64,000 nt of DNA from Metabacillus endolithicus (GTDB lineage: Bacteria > Bacillota > Bacilli > Bacillales > Bacillaceae). Below the pieces are notes generated by a model. That model was not told the origin of the DNA, searched no databases, and was given only the letters and a program-made list of their open reading frames with translations. The position numbers were made by a program, and so were the translations under genes. The DNA is taken from positions 3,702,001-3,766,000 of the forward strand of contig NZ_CP095550.1 in NCBI RefSeq assembly GCF_023078335.1, written 5' to 3'. Shown here in pieces: positions 9,961 to 20,500 of this stretch (its first letter is position 1; each line of letters opens with the position of its first letter).

Positions 9961-9964
9961 CGGT

Positions 9965-10135
9965 GAATTGGATTTAGTATCTGTAGACTGCAAATTTAAT
10001 GGTAATTATTTTGACTTATCAGCTGGAGAAAGCAGCAAAATTGCTGTTAAAAAAGAGAGTTTAAGTGAACACCTTAGACTTGATTCTTTTAAAGTGCAGT
10101 TAACATTAAGGGGTGTTTTCGACATTGCATCTTAA
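9965..10135 (+). pseudogene. C-terminal remnant of a larger protein, possibly a glycoside hydrolase
   Basis: An open frame of 56 codons begins where array 1 ends and stops at TAA 10133-10135. It has normal coding composition ('FNGNYFDLSAGESSKIAVKK', then 'FKVQLTLRGVFDIAS') but no start codon or ribosome site. The 'NYFDL-GE' pattern resembles the C-terminal beta-sandwich of family 2 beta-mannosidases, a weak guess. The array appears to have replaced or cut off the upstream part. From 10136 to 10250 nothing else is recognised. Confidence 0.4.
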
Positions 10136-10250
10136 CTTACTTTCAAGGTCAATTAGGATAGACGGCTTACATATGAATTTAGCCGGTAATATGCTAATGT
10201 CTGCCACTTGGGTTAAGCATGTTCGTTTTAAATGATGAATTAGTTGAAGC

Positions 10251-10295
10251 ACAGCCACAATCTCTTTTGAATTAGGAGGTTGTGGCTGTTTTCTG
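10251..10295 (+). terminator. Terminator downstream of the gene remnant
   Basis: Perfect 10-bp stem ACAGCCACAA / TTGTGGCTGT followed by TTTCTGTTTTT. It probably belonged to the now truncated gene upstream. Confidence 0.75.
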
Positions 10296-10469
10296 TTTTT
10301 AAAAAAAGAAAAATGAAATAGATGCTTTCCTAAGACCTAATCCTAATTACCTGAAAGCATACATATCATACTTATTTCCTCTTTTTCTAAAGATAGGAAA
10401 ATTTCACCGAAAAATACAGTAATATGTAATCATTGTTATTTTGTTACAGGGTGGAAGGAGAGAGAATTA

Positions 10470-11849
10470 ATGAAGAGGCTATTAATTGGTTTAGCGATAT
10501 TATCGTTCATGCTGACAGCTTGTTCTTCTGGCGATGGAAGTCAGTCAGCACAAACAGATGCTGAGCCAAAGGAAACAGAACAAAAAAATGACAGCGAAAA
10601 AGAAGAAACATATACTCCTAAGGAAGCAAGTTATTATGAAATGGAAGATTTAGATCGGGAGTTAACAGACATAGAAAAGGAAATGTTTCGAAAACCTGGA
10701 GTTTTTAGTGGTGAACAATATGATGAAGCGAAAGTGAAGGAAGCGCTGGATCAATTACCTGATGATCTAACAGAAGAGCAATATATGGAGGAGCTTTTAT
10801 ATTTATTTGCTGAAGATTATCATGAAGAAATGCAAACAATGCTTACGTTTGATTCAACGGTTGATGTTTCAATTGAACGTCCAGATGAAACTGTGGATAC
10901 TCCTACTTTGAAAACAGCTCATTATGCTATTTTAGTAGATGCAAGTGGAAGTATGGCAGCAAAAGTAGGAAGTAAAACAAGAATGGATGCTGCAAAGGAA
11001 GCCGTTTTGGAATTTGCTAAGAAAGTACCGGAGAATGCAACGATTTCGTTACGTGTATACGGTCATGAAGGATCAAATAGTGAAGCTGATAAAAAAGCTT
11101 CGTGTAGTAGTACTGAAAGCTTATATAGCGCCAGTTTTGATGAAAATGCATTTCAACAAGCACTAAGTCAGGTAAAGCCTGTAGGATGGACTCCAATTGC
11201 ACTTGGGTTGCAATCTGTGAAGTCAGATATCCCTAAGAATACTGATGAGGTTGTTGTATACGTTGTAAGTGATGGAATTGAAACATGTGATGGTGATCCA
11301 GTACAAGAAGCTAAAAACCTTGTATCAGCAGATATTGAAACAGTCGTTAATATTATTGGCTTTGATGTTGATAATGAAGGTCAAACTCTTTTAAAGGAAG
11401 TGGCAGCTGCAGGGAAGGGTGAGTTCACATATGTTAATTCAGAGCAGGAACTGAAGAAATATATGAGGCTTCAGTATGAAGAAATTCAGAAAAAATGGTT
11501 TGAATGGAAAGAAGCTGGTAAGGAACAGGCATTTAAACTAAAGGAAGAAAAAAAGAAGCTAGCTTTTGACACAAAAGAGAGCATGAAAGAAAAAAGCACT
11601 CGTGAGAAAGAATGTTTGAAGGAAGCACAAGCTTATTTAAAAGAGAGATTCGATGATTATGAGCATCCCGCATCAAAAATGTTTTCAACAATTGTAGATT
11701 ATGGAAATGAAAAATGGCGTTATGCTGTGGATACAGGAAATAGACTATATAGGGAAAGTGTAGATAGTGGAAACCAGGAATATCGTGAATATGTTGACGA
11801 AGGAAATGAAAAAATTAGAGAAACAATTGATAAGAAGAATGGAAACTAA
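10470..11849 (+). CDS. VWA-domain lipoprotein
   Basis: Cell-surface lipoprotein with a von Willebrand factor A domain, related in outline to B. subtilis YwmC/YwmD. The 459-residue protein starts at ATG 10470 behind GGAAGGAGAGAG. Signal peptide with lipobox LTAC (residues about 16-19), an acidic linker, then the VWA domain at about 150-325 with the MIDAS motif DASGSM, the conserved 'GWTPIALGL' threonine and 'VVSDGIETCDGD'. The C-terminal 120 residues are highly charged and helical, with a repeated pattern around YGNEKWRYAVDTGN, VDSGNQEYREY and VDEGNEKIRE, suggesting a coiled stalk. It is monocistronic with its own terminator. The ligand is unknown. Confidence 0.85.
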   Translation: MKRLLIGLAILSFMLTACSSGDGSQSAQTDAEPKETEQKNDSEKEETYTPKEASYYEMEDLDRELTDIEKEMFRKPGVFSGEQYDEAKVKEALDQLPDDLTEEQYMEELLYLFAEDYHEEMQTMLTFDSTVDVSIERPDETVDTPTLKTAHYAILVDASGSMAAKVGSKTRMDAAKEAVLEFAKKVPENATISLRVYGHEGSNSEADKKASCSSTESLYSASFDENAFQQALSQVKPVGWTPIALGLQSVKSDIPKNTDEVVVYVVSDGIETCDGDPVQEAKNLVSADIETVVNIIGFDVDNEGQTLLKEVAAAGKGEFTYVNSEQELKKYMRLQYEEIQKKWFEWKEAGKEQAFKLKEEKKKLAFDTKESMKEKSTREKECLKEAQAYLKERFDDYEHPASKMFSTIVDYGNEKWRYAVDTGNRLYRESVDSGNQEYREYVDEGNEKIRETIDKKNGN

Positions 11850-11891
11850 TAGATTCGATTATTTTTAGCACATGTACACTATAAGAATTAA

Positions 11892-11928
11892 AGAGTTGCT
11901 TTTCATATTTTGAAGGCAACTCTTTTTT
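11892..11928 (+). terminator. Terminator after the VWA lipoprotein gene
   Basis: Stem AGAGTTGC / GCAACTCT followed by a T run. Confidence 0.8.
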
Positions 11929-12011
11929 AGCTTTAAACGAGTTTACGAATGATTGAATTAATGGTCGCAATAAGCTACACTACTGATTGAATATCTGAGC
12001 GAGGTGCAATC

Positions 12012-13937
12012 ATGAACGTGAACGATCGTCAAAAGGAATTACTAAGAACACTATTAGTACAAAATGGACAAACCTTAAATATAGTAGATTTGTCAGGTCA
12101 ATTAAGATGTTCGGAAAAAACGGTTCGTAATGACTTGAGCATAATCGAAGATCTTCTTGCTGAATACCCTAATACTTATTTAAAACGGCAACCAGGTATA
12201 GGCATTACACTTAAGACACAGGACCACGATATGTCTGAAATTTTTCAAAAGCTGCTATCTACTGAACCAAAAACTCAGGAAGATCGTTTTATCGAAATGG
12301 CCTATCATTTATTGGTAAGTAATAAAGCTATTACATTGCAGGAACTATCTAAGAAGTATTATGTTCCCAAAGTAACCATAAAAAAAGAATTAGATACCAT
12401 TGCTGATTGGCTTACAAACTATCAATTAGAGCTCATCTCTAAACCAAGACTAGGCAATATCATTCAAGGATCTGAACTGCAAAAACGTAGTGCTTTGGCG
12501 CATTTATCTGAGCTTCTTTCTTCCTTATCGGATCATAAAAATTACGTTCTTGAGCTTTTTTTACCCTATGAGATAGCAACCGTTAAAAATGCACTAAACG
12601 AATTACAGCATAAATATTCAATTGCTTTTACCGATGCTGCGATGGAGAGTTTACTTGTTCATGCACTTATCATGATGAAAAGAACAAGGCAAAAATCGCC
12701 CGTAACTGTTCCTAATAATGAAAAGGAGGCTATATATTCTTACAAAGAATATAAAATTGCGTTATCCTTTTTTGAACAATTAGAAGCTGTTTTCCGAATC
12801 AAATTTCCTGAAGATGAGCGAATCTACTTTACATGGCATTTGATTAGTGGGAAAAGAAAAAATGATATTGTAGAGGATCCGTTTATTAAAAATGAACTTT
12901 TATTAAATATTATTTCTGACTTAACAACAAAGCTTAGTAGTATTACGTTATTTCCCTTTGAAAAGGATGAGATCTTAAAAAGTGGATTAATCGTCCATGT
13001 CCATTCGGTTATTAATCGAATAAAGTACGGCTTTCCTATTACAAATCCACTACTACCGAATATCAAAAAAATGTATCCTTATTTATTTAATATGGTGTTG
13101 CTAGCTTTGAATGAAATAAAAGAAACCTATGAATTGGAAGTTCCTGAGGATGAGGCAGCTTACTTGGTTCTTCATTTTCAAGCTTCAATCGAGCGATTAA
13201 AAGAAAGTCGAGAGAAACAACGAAGAACATTAATTGTTTGTCATATGGGTGTTGGGATGTCTCATTTATTGCAGGCTAAAATTGAGCAGCATTACCAGGA
13301 TATACAAGTTTCTGCTTGTATTGGAAAAGCTGAATTACGTGATTATTTGCGGAATAACGAAGTTGATTTTATCATTTCTACAGTAGAGTTAGAAAAGGTC
13401 AATATTCCAAATATTACGATTTCTCCTTTATTAGAAGCAAAGGATAAGGAAAAGCTAAATCAATTTTTAACTGAAATGGAAAATAATCAGCATGCAGGAA
13501 GTAAAGAAAAAGCTCTAACACAACTAGTTAGAGGTGATTTAGTTCTTTTACATGTGGATAAGGAACATCCTTTTCAAGTCATTGAAATGCTAGGAAATGT
13601 ATTATATGAAAAAGGTTTCGTTCATAAAGAGTTTATTCATAGTGCGCTCCTGAGAGAAAGAAAATCATCAACATCCATTGGAGGATCGATAGCCATTCCA
13701 CATGGTCATCCAACAATGGTTAATAGATCGGCAATAGCCATTGCTCTTTTAAAAGAACCTTTAGATTGGGGAAACGAACAAGTTTCCATCGTGTTCATGC
13801 TAGCCATTACAACTGAGGATCCAAAACTAAATCGTCATGCGGTTGGACAAATTGTAGATTATAGTGAAACCCCGTCAATTATCCAATCTCTAAAAGAACC
13901 AAAGAATGTAAAAGAGTTCTTGGAGAAGTTAAAATAA
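12012..13937 (+). CDS. manR: PTS-regulated transcriptional activator ManR
   Basis: BglG/MtlR-type activator of the mannose operon, controlled by PTS phosphorylation. The 641-residue protein has N-terminal HTH domains (residues about 1-120, 'LRCSEKTVRNDLSIIEDLL'), two PRD domains (about 180-400) with conserved His in 'FTWHLISGKRK', 'VHVHSVINRI' and 'YLVLHFQASIERL', a GatB-like EIIB domain (about 405-490, 'RTLIVCHMGVGMSHLL' with the phospho-Cys) and a fructose-type EIIA domain (about 500-641, 'GGSIAIPHGHPTMV' with the phospho-His). The order matches B. subtilis ManR, and the mannose transporter and isomerase genes follow at once. Confidence 0.9.
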   Translation: MNVNDRQKELLRTLLVQNGQTLNIVDLSGQLRCSEKTVRNDLSIIEDLLAEYPNTYLKRQPGIGITLKTQDHDMSEIFQKLLSTEPKTQEDRFIEMAYHLLVSNKAITLQELSKKYYVPKVTIKKELDTIADWLTNYQLELISKPRLGNIIQGSELQKRSALAHLSELLSSLSDHKNYVLELFLPYEIATVKNALNELQHKYSIAFTDAAMESLLVHALIMMKRTRQKSPVTVPNNEKEAIYSYKEYKIALSFFEQLEAVFRIKFPEDERIYFTWHLISGKRKNDIVEDPFIKNELLLNIISDLTTKLSSITLFPFEKDEILKSGLIVHVHSVINRIKYGFPITNPLLPNIKKMYPYLFNMVLLALNEIKETYELEVPEDEAAYLVLHFQASIERLKESREKQRRTLIVCHMGVGMSHLLQAKIEQHYQDIQVSACIGKAELRDYLRNNEVDFIISTVELEKVNIPNITISPLLEAKDKEKLNQFLTEMENNQHAGSKEKALTQLVRGDLVLLHVDKEHPFQVIEMLGNVLYEKGFVHKEFIHSALLRERKSSTSIGGSIAIPHGHPTMVNRSAIAIALLKEPLDWGNEQVSIVFMLAITTEDPKLNRHAVGQIVDYSETPSIIQSLKEPKNVKEFLEKLK

Positions 13938-13955
13938 ACAACGTCTCTTATATTA

Positions 13956-13989
13956 AACTTCCGGTAATAATTTATTTTTACCGGAAGTT
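13956..13989. terminator. Perfect 12-bp inverted repeat between manR and manP
   Basis: AACTTCCGGTAA at 13956-13967 pairs with TTACCGGAAGTT at 13978-13989. No long T run follows, so it is either a weak terminator of manR or a regulatory hairpin/operator ahead of manP. Confidence 0.6.
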
Positions 13990-14037
13990 GTGGTAAAAAC
14001 AAAAATCAATTCATGACTGAATTCCCATTACAATGAA

Positions 14038-14051
14038 TGTAAGCAATTACA
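14038..14051 (+). promoter_or_regulatory. cre site (CcpA) upstream of manP
   Basis: TGTAAGCAATTACA matches the cre consensus TGWAANCGNTNWCA at all but one position and is near-palindromic. It ends 27 bases before the manP start, a position suited to carbon catabolite repression. Confidence 0.75.
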
Positions 14052-14078
14052 AAAAAACATTCTTAGGAGGAAAGGTAC

Positions 14079-15989
14079 ATGAAGATCTTAGCTGTCACAG
14101 CATGCCCAGTCGGTATTGCTCATACATATATGGCTGCTGAAAATCTACAAAAAGCAGGCGAAGAATTAGGTGTTGATATTAAAGTTGAAACACAAGGATC
14201 AATTGGTGTTGAAAATGCCTTAACAGACCAAGATATTGCAGAAGCAGACGGAATTATTATTGCTGCTGATAAAGAGGTATCAAAGGATCGCTTTGTTGGT
14301 AAAAAAGTAATCGTTACAGGCGTACAGGATGGGATTCGTAAGCCAAAAGAATTAATTGAAAAAATTCAAAGTGGTGATGTGCCACTTTACAGACCGGACT
14401 TAAAGTCTGCAGAAGAAATCAAGCAAAAGAGTAAGCAAAAAGAAAATCCGATTTATAAGCATTTAATGAACGGTGTATCGTATATGGTTCCTTTCATCGT
14501 TGTAGGGGGACTGTTGATTGCATTAGCTTTAACTCTAGGTGGTCAACAAACACCAGGTGGAATTGTGATTCCTGAAGATTCCATTTGGAAGCAAATTGAA
14601 ACACTTGGTGCAACATCATTTATGTTCATGATTCCAATATTAGCTGGTTTTATTGCTGTTAGTATAGCTGACCGCCCAGGTTTAGTACCAGGTATGATTG
14701 GTGGGTATATTGCAGCGAATGGTAGTTTTTATGGAAGTGAAGCTGGTGCTGGCTTTATTGGAGGAATTATCGCAGGTTTCTTAGCAGGTTATCTTGCACT
14801 CGCTATTAAGAAAATCAAGGTTCCAAAAGCGGTACAGCCAGTTATGCCGATCATATTTATTCCGATCTTCTCATCTGTTATCGTTGGACTTTTATTTATT
14901 TTCGTGATCGGTGCCCCAGTGGCGCAAATCTTTGAAGGTTTAACATCAATGCTTGCTGGTATGCAAGGAGCTAGTTCTATTTTATTGGCCGTCATCCTTG
15001 GTGCAATGATTGCAGTTGATATGGGTGGACCTTTTAACAAAGTAGCATTTTTATTCGGCTCTGCCATGATTGCTGAAGGAAACTATGAAATTATGGGACC
15101 AATTGCAGTAGCAATTTGTATTCCACCAATTGGGATGGGTCTTGCAACATTAATGAATAAGAAAAAATATCTTCCTAACGAAAGGGAAGCTGGTAAAGCA
15201 TCATTTACAATGGGTCTTTTTGGAATTACAGAAGGTGCAATTCCATTTGCAGCGCAAGATCCACTTCGTGTTATTCCTAGTATTGTTGCAGGTTCAGTTG
15301 TGGGGTCTGTAATCGCAATGCTTGGTAATGTAGGCGACAAAGTAGCACACGGTGGCCCTATAGTAGCGGTTTTAGGAGCAGTAGATCATGTTGTGATGTT
15401 CTTTATCGCAGCCATTGTAGGTGTTCTTGTTACGGCATTTATGGTTAATTTTTTGAAAAAAGATGTAGAAAGCGCAACTAGTAGCAACGGAAAAGTAGAA
15501 CGTGCTCCCGAAGAAGTTGAGGAACTAGAAATTAACAAACTAGTAGATATTACAAGTGCAGATTTGATTCATATCAATCTCGCTGGAACAACTCGTAATG
15601 ATGTTATTGATGAATTAATTGAAACATTCGATTCACAAGGAATCTTAGATTCTAAGGAAGCTTTTAAACAGGCTATTCTAAATCGTGAAGCTCAAAGCTC
15701 AACTGGTCTTGGCATGAATATTGCGATTCCACATGGTAAGTCAAAGGCGGTAAAACGACCTGCTGTTGCTTTTGGAATCAAGCGTGAGGGTGTTGATTGG
15801 AGCAGCCTTGACGGTACGGATGCGAAACTTATTTTTATGATAGCTGTACCTGAAGAAAATGCTGGAGACGCGCATCTAAAAATTTTACAAATGCTTTCTC
15901 GTAAGTTAATGGATAAAGAGTTTAGAAATCAACTATTAAAAGTAGCTTCTAAGAACGAAGCAATGGCTGTATTAGAGGAAATAAAATAA
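14079..15989 (+). CDS. manP: Mannose-specific PTS transporter EIIBCA (ManP)
   Basis: Takes up and phosphorylates mannose to mannose-6-phosphate at the membrane. The 636-residue protein of the fructose-type PTS family has domain order IIB (residues 1-100; active Cys9 in 'AVTACPVGIAHTYMAAE'), IIC (about 120-460; many membrane segments, 'FGITEGAIPFAAQDPLRVIP') and IIA (about 490-636; 'GMNIAIPHGKSKAV' with the phospho-His). It starts at ATG 14079 behind AGGAGGAAAGG. Sequence alone does not separate mannose from fructose specificity; the manR and manA neighbours decide it. The cre site and ManR are the likely controls. Confidence 0.9.
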   Translation: MKILAVTACPVGIAHTYMAAENLQKAGEELGVDIKVETQGSIGVENALTDQDIAEADGIIIAADKEVSKDRFVGKKVIVTGVQDGIRKPKELIEKIQSGDVPLYRPDLKSAEEIKQKSKQKENPIYKHLMNGVSYMVPFIVVGGLLIALALTLGGQQTPGGIVIPEDSIWKQIETLGATSFMFMIPILAGFIAVSIADRPGLVPGMIGGYIAANGSFYGSEAGAGFIGGIIAGFLAGYLALAIKKIKVPKAVQPVMPIIFIPIFSSVIVGLLFIFVIGAPVAQIFEGLTSMLAGMQGASSILLAVILGAMIAVDMGGPFNKVAFLFGSAMIAEGNYEIMGPIAVAICIPPIGMGLATLMNKKKYLPNEREAGKASFTMGLFGITEGAIPFAAQDPLRVIPSIVAGSVVGSVIAMLGNVGDKVAHGGPIVAVLGAVDHVVMFFIAAIVGVLVTAFMVNFLKKDVESATSSNGKVERAPEEVEELEINKLVDITSADLIHINLAGTTRNDVIDELIETFDSQGILDSKEAFKQAILNREAQSSTGLGMNIAIPHGKSKAVKRPAVAFGIKREGVDWSSLDGTDAKLIFMIAVPEENAGDAHLKILQMLSRKLMDKEFRNQLLKVASKNEAMAVLEEIK

Positions 15990-16016
15990 AGTAGAATACC
16001 ATATTGGAGGTAGTGT

Positions 16017-16973
16017 ATGTATAAAGAGCCAATATTTTTAGAGTCTGTTTTTCAAGAAAGAATTTGGGGTGGCCAAAAGCTGCAAACTGAATTTGGGTAT
16101 AAAATTCCCAATGAAAAAACTGGGGAAGCTTGGGTAATCTCTGCACATCCAAATGGTCCAAGTGTTATCAAGAATGGACCTTTAGCAGGAAAAACATTAG
16201 AGGAAGCTTGGAAAGAACACGGAGAGCTATTTAATAAAAATGCATCTAATAATGAAGAATATCCTTTGCTTGTTAAAATTTTAGATGCGAATGCAGATTT
16301 ATCTGTTCAAGTTCATCCAGATGATCATTATGCACGAACAGTAGAAGGTGTTCCTTATGGAAAAACAGAGTGCTGGTATGTTCTCAGTGCAGAGGAAGGT
16401 GCCGAGCTTGTTTTAGGACACCATGCAAAAACTAAAGATGAACTTGAGAAAATGCTTCAAAATCAAGAATGGGAATCATTTTTACGTCGTAAAAAAGTAA
16501 AAGCGGGTGACTTTGTTTATGTTCCAAGTGGCACCATTCATGCAATCGGTAAAGGAATTGTCATTTTAGAAACACAGCAAAGCTCTGATATTACTTATCG
16601 AGTGTATGATTATGATCGTAGAGATGATAATGGTCAAAAGCGTGACCTACATTTAGATCGTTCAATAGAAGTGACGACAGTCCCTCACCAGGATTATGAA
16701 ACAGAGCAAAGTGAAAGGATTGTAGGCGATCTTACTGAGAAGAAATTAGTAGAGGCCGAATATTTCACAGTTTATCATTGGAAGTTGAGTGGCGAGGCAT
16801 CATTGACACTTCAGCATGATTTCTTACAGGTTAGTGTAACGGCAGGAAAAGGATCAATTATAGTAGATGATCATGTTTTCTTCATTGAAAAAGGCACACA
16901 TTTTGTTCTTCCACATGAAGTTGGTGAATACCAGCTATCTGGTGAAGCGGAGTTTGTTGTATCACATGCTTAA
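16017..16973 (+). CDS. manA: Mannose-6-phosphate isomerase, class I
   Basis: Zinc enzyme converting mannose-6-phosphate to fructose-6-phosphate. The 318-residue, short Bacillus-type protein carries the class I motifs 'ERIWGGQKL', 'SVQVHPDDHYA' (metal His), 'KTECWYVL' and 'VPSGTIHAIGKGIVILE', with a C-terminal cupin half. It starts at ATG 16017, 27 bases after manP and behind TTGGAGGTAG, so it is in the same operon. A terminator follows at once. Confidence 0.95.
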   Translation: MYKEPIFLESVFQERIWGGQKLQTEFGYKIPNEKTGEAWVISAHPNGPSVIKNGPLAGKTLEEAWKEHGELFNKNASNNEEYPLLVKILDANADLSVQVHPDDHYARTVEGVPYGKTECWYVLSAEEGAELVLGHHAKTKDELEKMLQNQEWESFLRRKKVKAGDFVYVPSGTIHAIGKGIVILETQQSSDITYRVYDYDRRDDNGQKRDLHLDRSIEVTTVPHQDYETEQSERIVGDLTEKKLVEAEYFTVYHWKLSGEASLTLQHDFLQVSVTAGKGSIIVDDHVFFIEKGTHFVLPHEVGEYQLSGEAEFVVSHA

Positions 16974-16980
16974 TACAGGA

Positions 16981-17012
16981 AAGGTCAAATCATGTTGATT
17001 TGGCCTTTTTTT
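16981..17012 (+). terminator. Terminator of the mannose operon
   Basis: Stem AAGGTCAAATC / GATTTGGCCTT with G:T pairs and a run of seven T. Confidence 0.8.
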
Positions 17013-17029
17013 GTCTTCGTCGGTAAAAT

Positions 17030-17440
17030 GAAGACCATAGCGGCAGGAAATTTCCGTGGAGACGGTCTTCATCAGAGGAATGAAGACTATCGCAGCAGTA
17101 ATCTTCCGTGGAGACGGTCTTCATAAGAGGAATGAAGACCATAGCAGCAGTAGTTTTCCGTGGAGACGGTCTTCATAAGAGGAATGAAGACCATAGCAGC
17201 AGTAGTTTTCCGTGGAGACGGTCTTCATAAGAGGAATGAAGACCATAGCAGCAGGAATTTTATGTGGAGACGGTCTTCATAAGAGGAATGAAGACTATCG
17301 CGGCAATAATTTTCCGAGGAGATGGTCTTCATAAGAGGAATGAAGACTATCGCGGCAGGATTTTTCCGAGGAGACGGTCTTCATCAGAGGAATGAAGACC
17401 ACCGCAGCAGGAATTTTACATGGAAATGGTCTTCATAACT
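17030..17440. repeat. Tandem array 2: eight units of 52 bp, different hairpin
   Basis: GAAGAC starts at 17030, 17082, 17134, 17186, 17238, 17290, 17342 and 17394, exactly every 52 bp. Each unit is a 41-nt element that begins GAAGACC and ends GGTCTTC (7-bp terminal inverted repeat), with interior blocks AGCAGCAG and CCGTGGAGAC, plus an 11-nt linker ATAAGAGGAAT. The sequence is unrelated to the core of arrays 1, 3 and 4, but the period is identical. It fills the gap between manA and the hybrid kinase gene, ending 66 bases before the latter. Confidence 0.92.
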
Positions 17441-17505
17441 AAATTTTCTACATTCTGGGGACAATATCAATAATAAAAAAGCATAACAACCCTGAAAGGA
17501 AAACG

Positions 17506-20500
17506 ATGAAAAAGATAAATTCCCTACGCTTTAAATGGATGATTCTTATTTTAAGTGTTACAAGTATCGCGTTGATAATCCTTGGTACTTCAAATTATAT
17601 TATTTCCAAGAACAATTTAATGGAAAGATTAGAAGGTCAATATTTAACTTTAATTATTAACAGTAGTAAAAATCTACAAGATTGGCTAAATATTCGTTAT
17701 CAAGAAGCTAATATTCTTCAAGATGATCCTATTTTAAGAAATGGTACCTTAGATGAGAAGTTGAAAAGGCTAAATGAACCTAGCATAACAAAAGATAAAC
17801 ATACTCTGGGCATTGCCGATCTAGAAGGAAATATGACTTTACTAAATGGCGAAGTGATTGATGTTTCAATGAGAGAAAACTACAACAGAGCACTAAATGG
17901 GGAGATTTCCTGGTCGGAGCCATTTATATCGCTTATGGATGAAAGATCGATATTTACACTGTACGTGCCACTCTACGATGAAAATAACAAGATTCATTCA
18001 TTAATAGGTTTTGCTTTTTCAACGGAAGAGGTTTTTCGTACATTTTTACAATCAGAAGATGTTCCCGAAGCGATTCATGTTCAGGTGATAAATTCTAAGG
18101 GAGAATTAGCTTTTAACCGCTCGGCTGTTTATAATCAACAACCGGAGAATTCACAATATCGTTTTCTTCAAAATGAGGCATACACCAGCCTGTTGAATAA
18201 CGGTCAGGGATATATACATATTAATGAAGAAGAATTCACGGGTACGTTATTTTATAAACAATTAATTTTTACGGATGTTACAGACGATCGGTACATCATC
18301 TACCTAGTACCTGAAGAAATTATTAGCAAGCCGCTAAAGGACTTATTTTTTTCGACGATCACTGGACTTATCATTACAGAGATATTGCTCGGATTTTTGA
18401 TCTATATCATTTCCAGTCGATTAATTATCAATAGATTGAAAACGATTTTAGAAACAACTGAAAAAGTGGCAAATGGCTTTTTGAAGGTTTCCCCTATAGA
18501 TGTGAAAGGAAAAGATGAATTATCGCAAATTGCAAGCTCTGTAAATAAAATGACGGAAACTTTGATCAATTTATTTGAGCCCTTTGAAACTATTATTAGT
18601 AATAACGAATATGCGATGATTGTAACAGATAAGAATTTGGATATCACAAACTTTAATACTTATGCAGAAATCCTAACAGGGTATTCTTCGAGTGATGTAG
18701 TTGGACAAAAGAATTTACTTGATTTTCTTTGTCCAGAGGAAGTAGACCTTCGAGGTGGAAGAAACAATGTTATTGAATTGATACTTGATAGTCATCACAA
18801 GGTTTGGACTGTTTGTGATAAAAAATGCTCAAAACTCCCTACTGAGCTAAATAGTAATAAAATGGTTTCCCAGGACGGTAAATTGAAAGGCTATGTATTT
18901 TTAGCAAAAGATATTAGTAATCAAATAAATCAAAGAGTGACCACTGAAAGACTGCTAAGCATCGTAGAAAATGCTAAAGACTATATTGTGTCGTTTAATA
19001 GTGACGGAGAAATTCTTTATTTTAACAAAGCACTACTCAAAGCATTAAATGAAGTTAGTTTAGGTAAGAAAAGGTACTTAAAAGATTATATTTCAGTATC
19101 CACTCAATTAAGAGTCATGGAAGGATTAAAAATTGCGGCAGAACAGGGATATTATGAAGTAGAAACTGAGATCACCAGTGTAGAAGGGAAATCAATTGAT
19201 GCAAGTATTGTCATGGTTTCACATAAAAGAAAGGAATCTAATGAAACCTTTTACTCAGCCATTATTCGTGATATTTCTGTTTTAAAAGAGGCTCATCGTA
19301 AACAAGAAATTGCCATACATCAAGTGCAAGAAGCCAATCAAGCAAAAAGCTTGTTTTTAGCAAAAATGAGTCATGAAATTAGAACACCTTTAAATGGAGT
19401 TATTGGCTTATCAGAAATATTAAAGAGCACAAACCTTCAAGAAACACAGAAAGATTATGTAGATAAAATCTTGTTATCATCACGTTTATTATTAAATTTA
19501 ATAAATGATATACTCGATTTTTCTAAAATAGAGGCTGGTAAAGTAGTAATGGTTAAGAAAGAATTTAACCTTCATGAAATGATAAAACGATTAAGTACAA
19601 CGACTGGGGTTCTAATTGATTCTAAGCCTGTTTCTCCAATTTTCGATGTTGATTTAAATATCCCGATTGTCTTGGTTGGTGATGATCTTAAAGTAGAGCA
19701 AGTTTTAATGAATTTAATTTCTAATGCCATCAAATTCACAGAAGATGGCTATATCACACTTGAAGTTAGGATAAAGAAGTCCTACAAAAATGAGCTGCTG
19801 CTCCAATTTAATATCATTGACACAGGTATTGGGATGACACAAGAAGAAATAAATAAGCTCTTCAAGGAATTTTCACAACTAGACGGTAGCATTAATAGAA
19901 AGTACGGTGGTACTGGTTTAGGCCTTATCATTTCAAAGAATTTTATTGAAAAGATGGGTGGTCATTTATCTGTTAATAGTGAAAAGGGTAAGGGTAGCAC
20001 CTTCTCGTTCATCATCCCATTTTATCTAACACCTCGAAAACAGGTAATGAATATTTCGGTAGAAAACGCAACAATCTTACTTATCGAAAAAGATGATCTT
20101 TTACGTCAAAATATTGAAAAGATGATGGTGAATATAGGAACTGCTATAAGTGTTAGTTCTTGGGATCAGGTAGAGGAAGAAATAAAAAACAATTCTTTCA
20201 CACATTGTTTAGTAGACCTGGATCTTGATGAGATCGACATGAAGCAATGGAAGTGGCTATATCAAGAATCGGTTAAGAGAAATATCTATACCATTGGATA
20301 TACAAGAATCTATAAAAAAGAAAGGGTTAAAAATCAACTAGAGGATAGGATCCCAAATGCATTATTAACTTTACCCTTGAACATGATTGAGCTTTATGAA
20401 GCAGTAGAATTTAAAAAAGGAAAGGAAATAGCTCAAAATGCAAATAAGATTGGGAACTCAGACAAAATCCTTGTAGTTGAAGATAATCAGATTAATCAGG

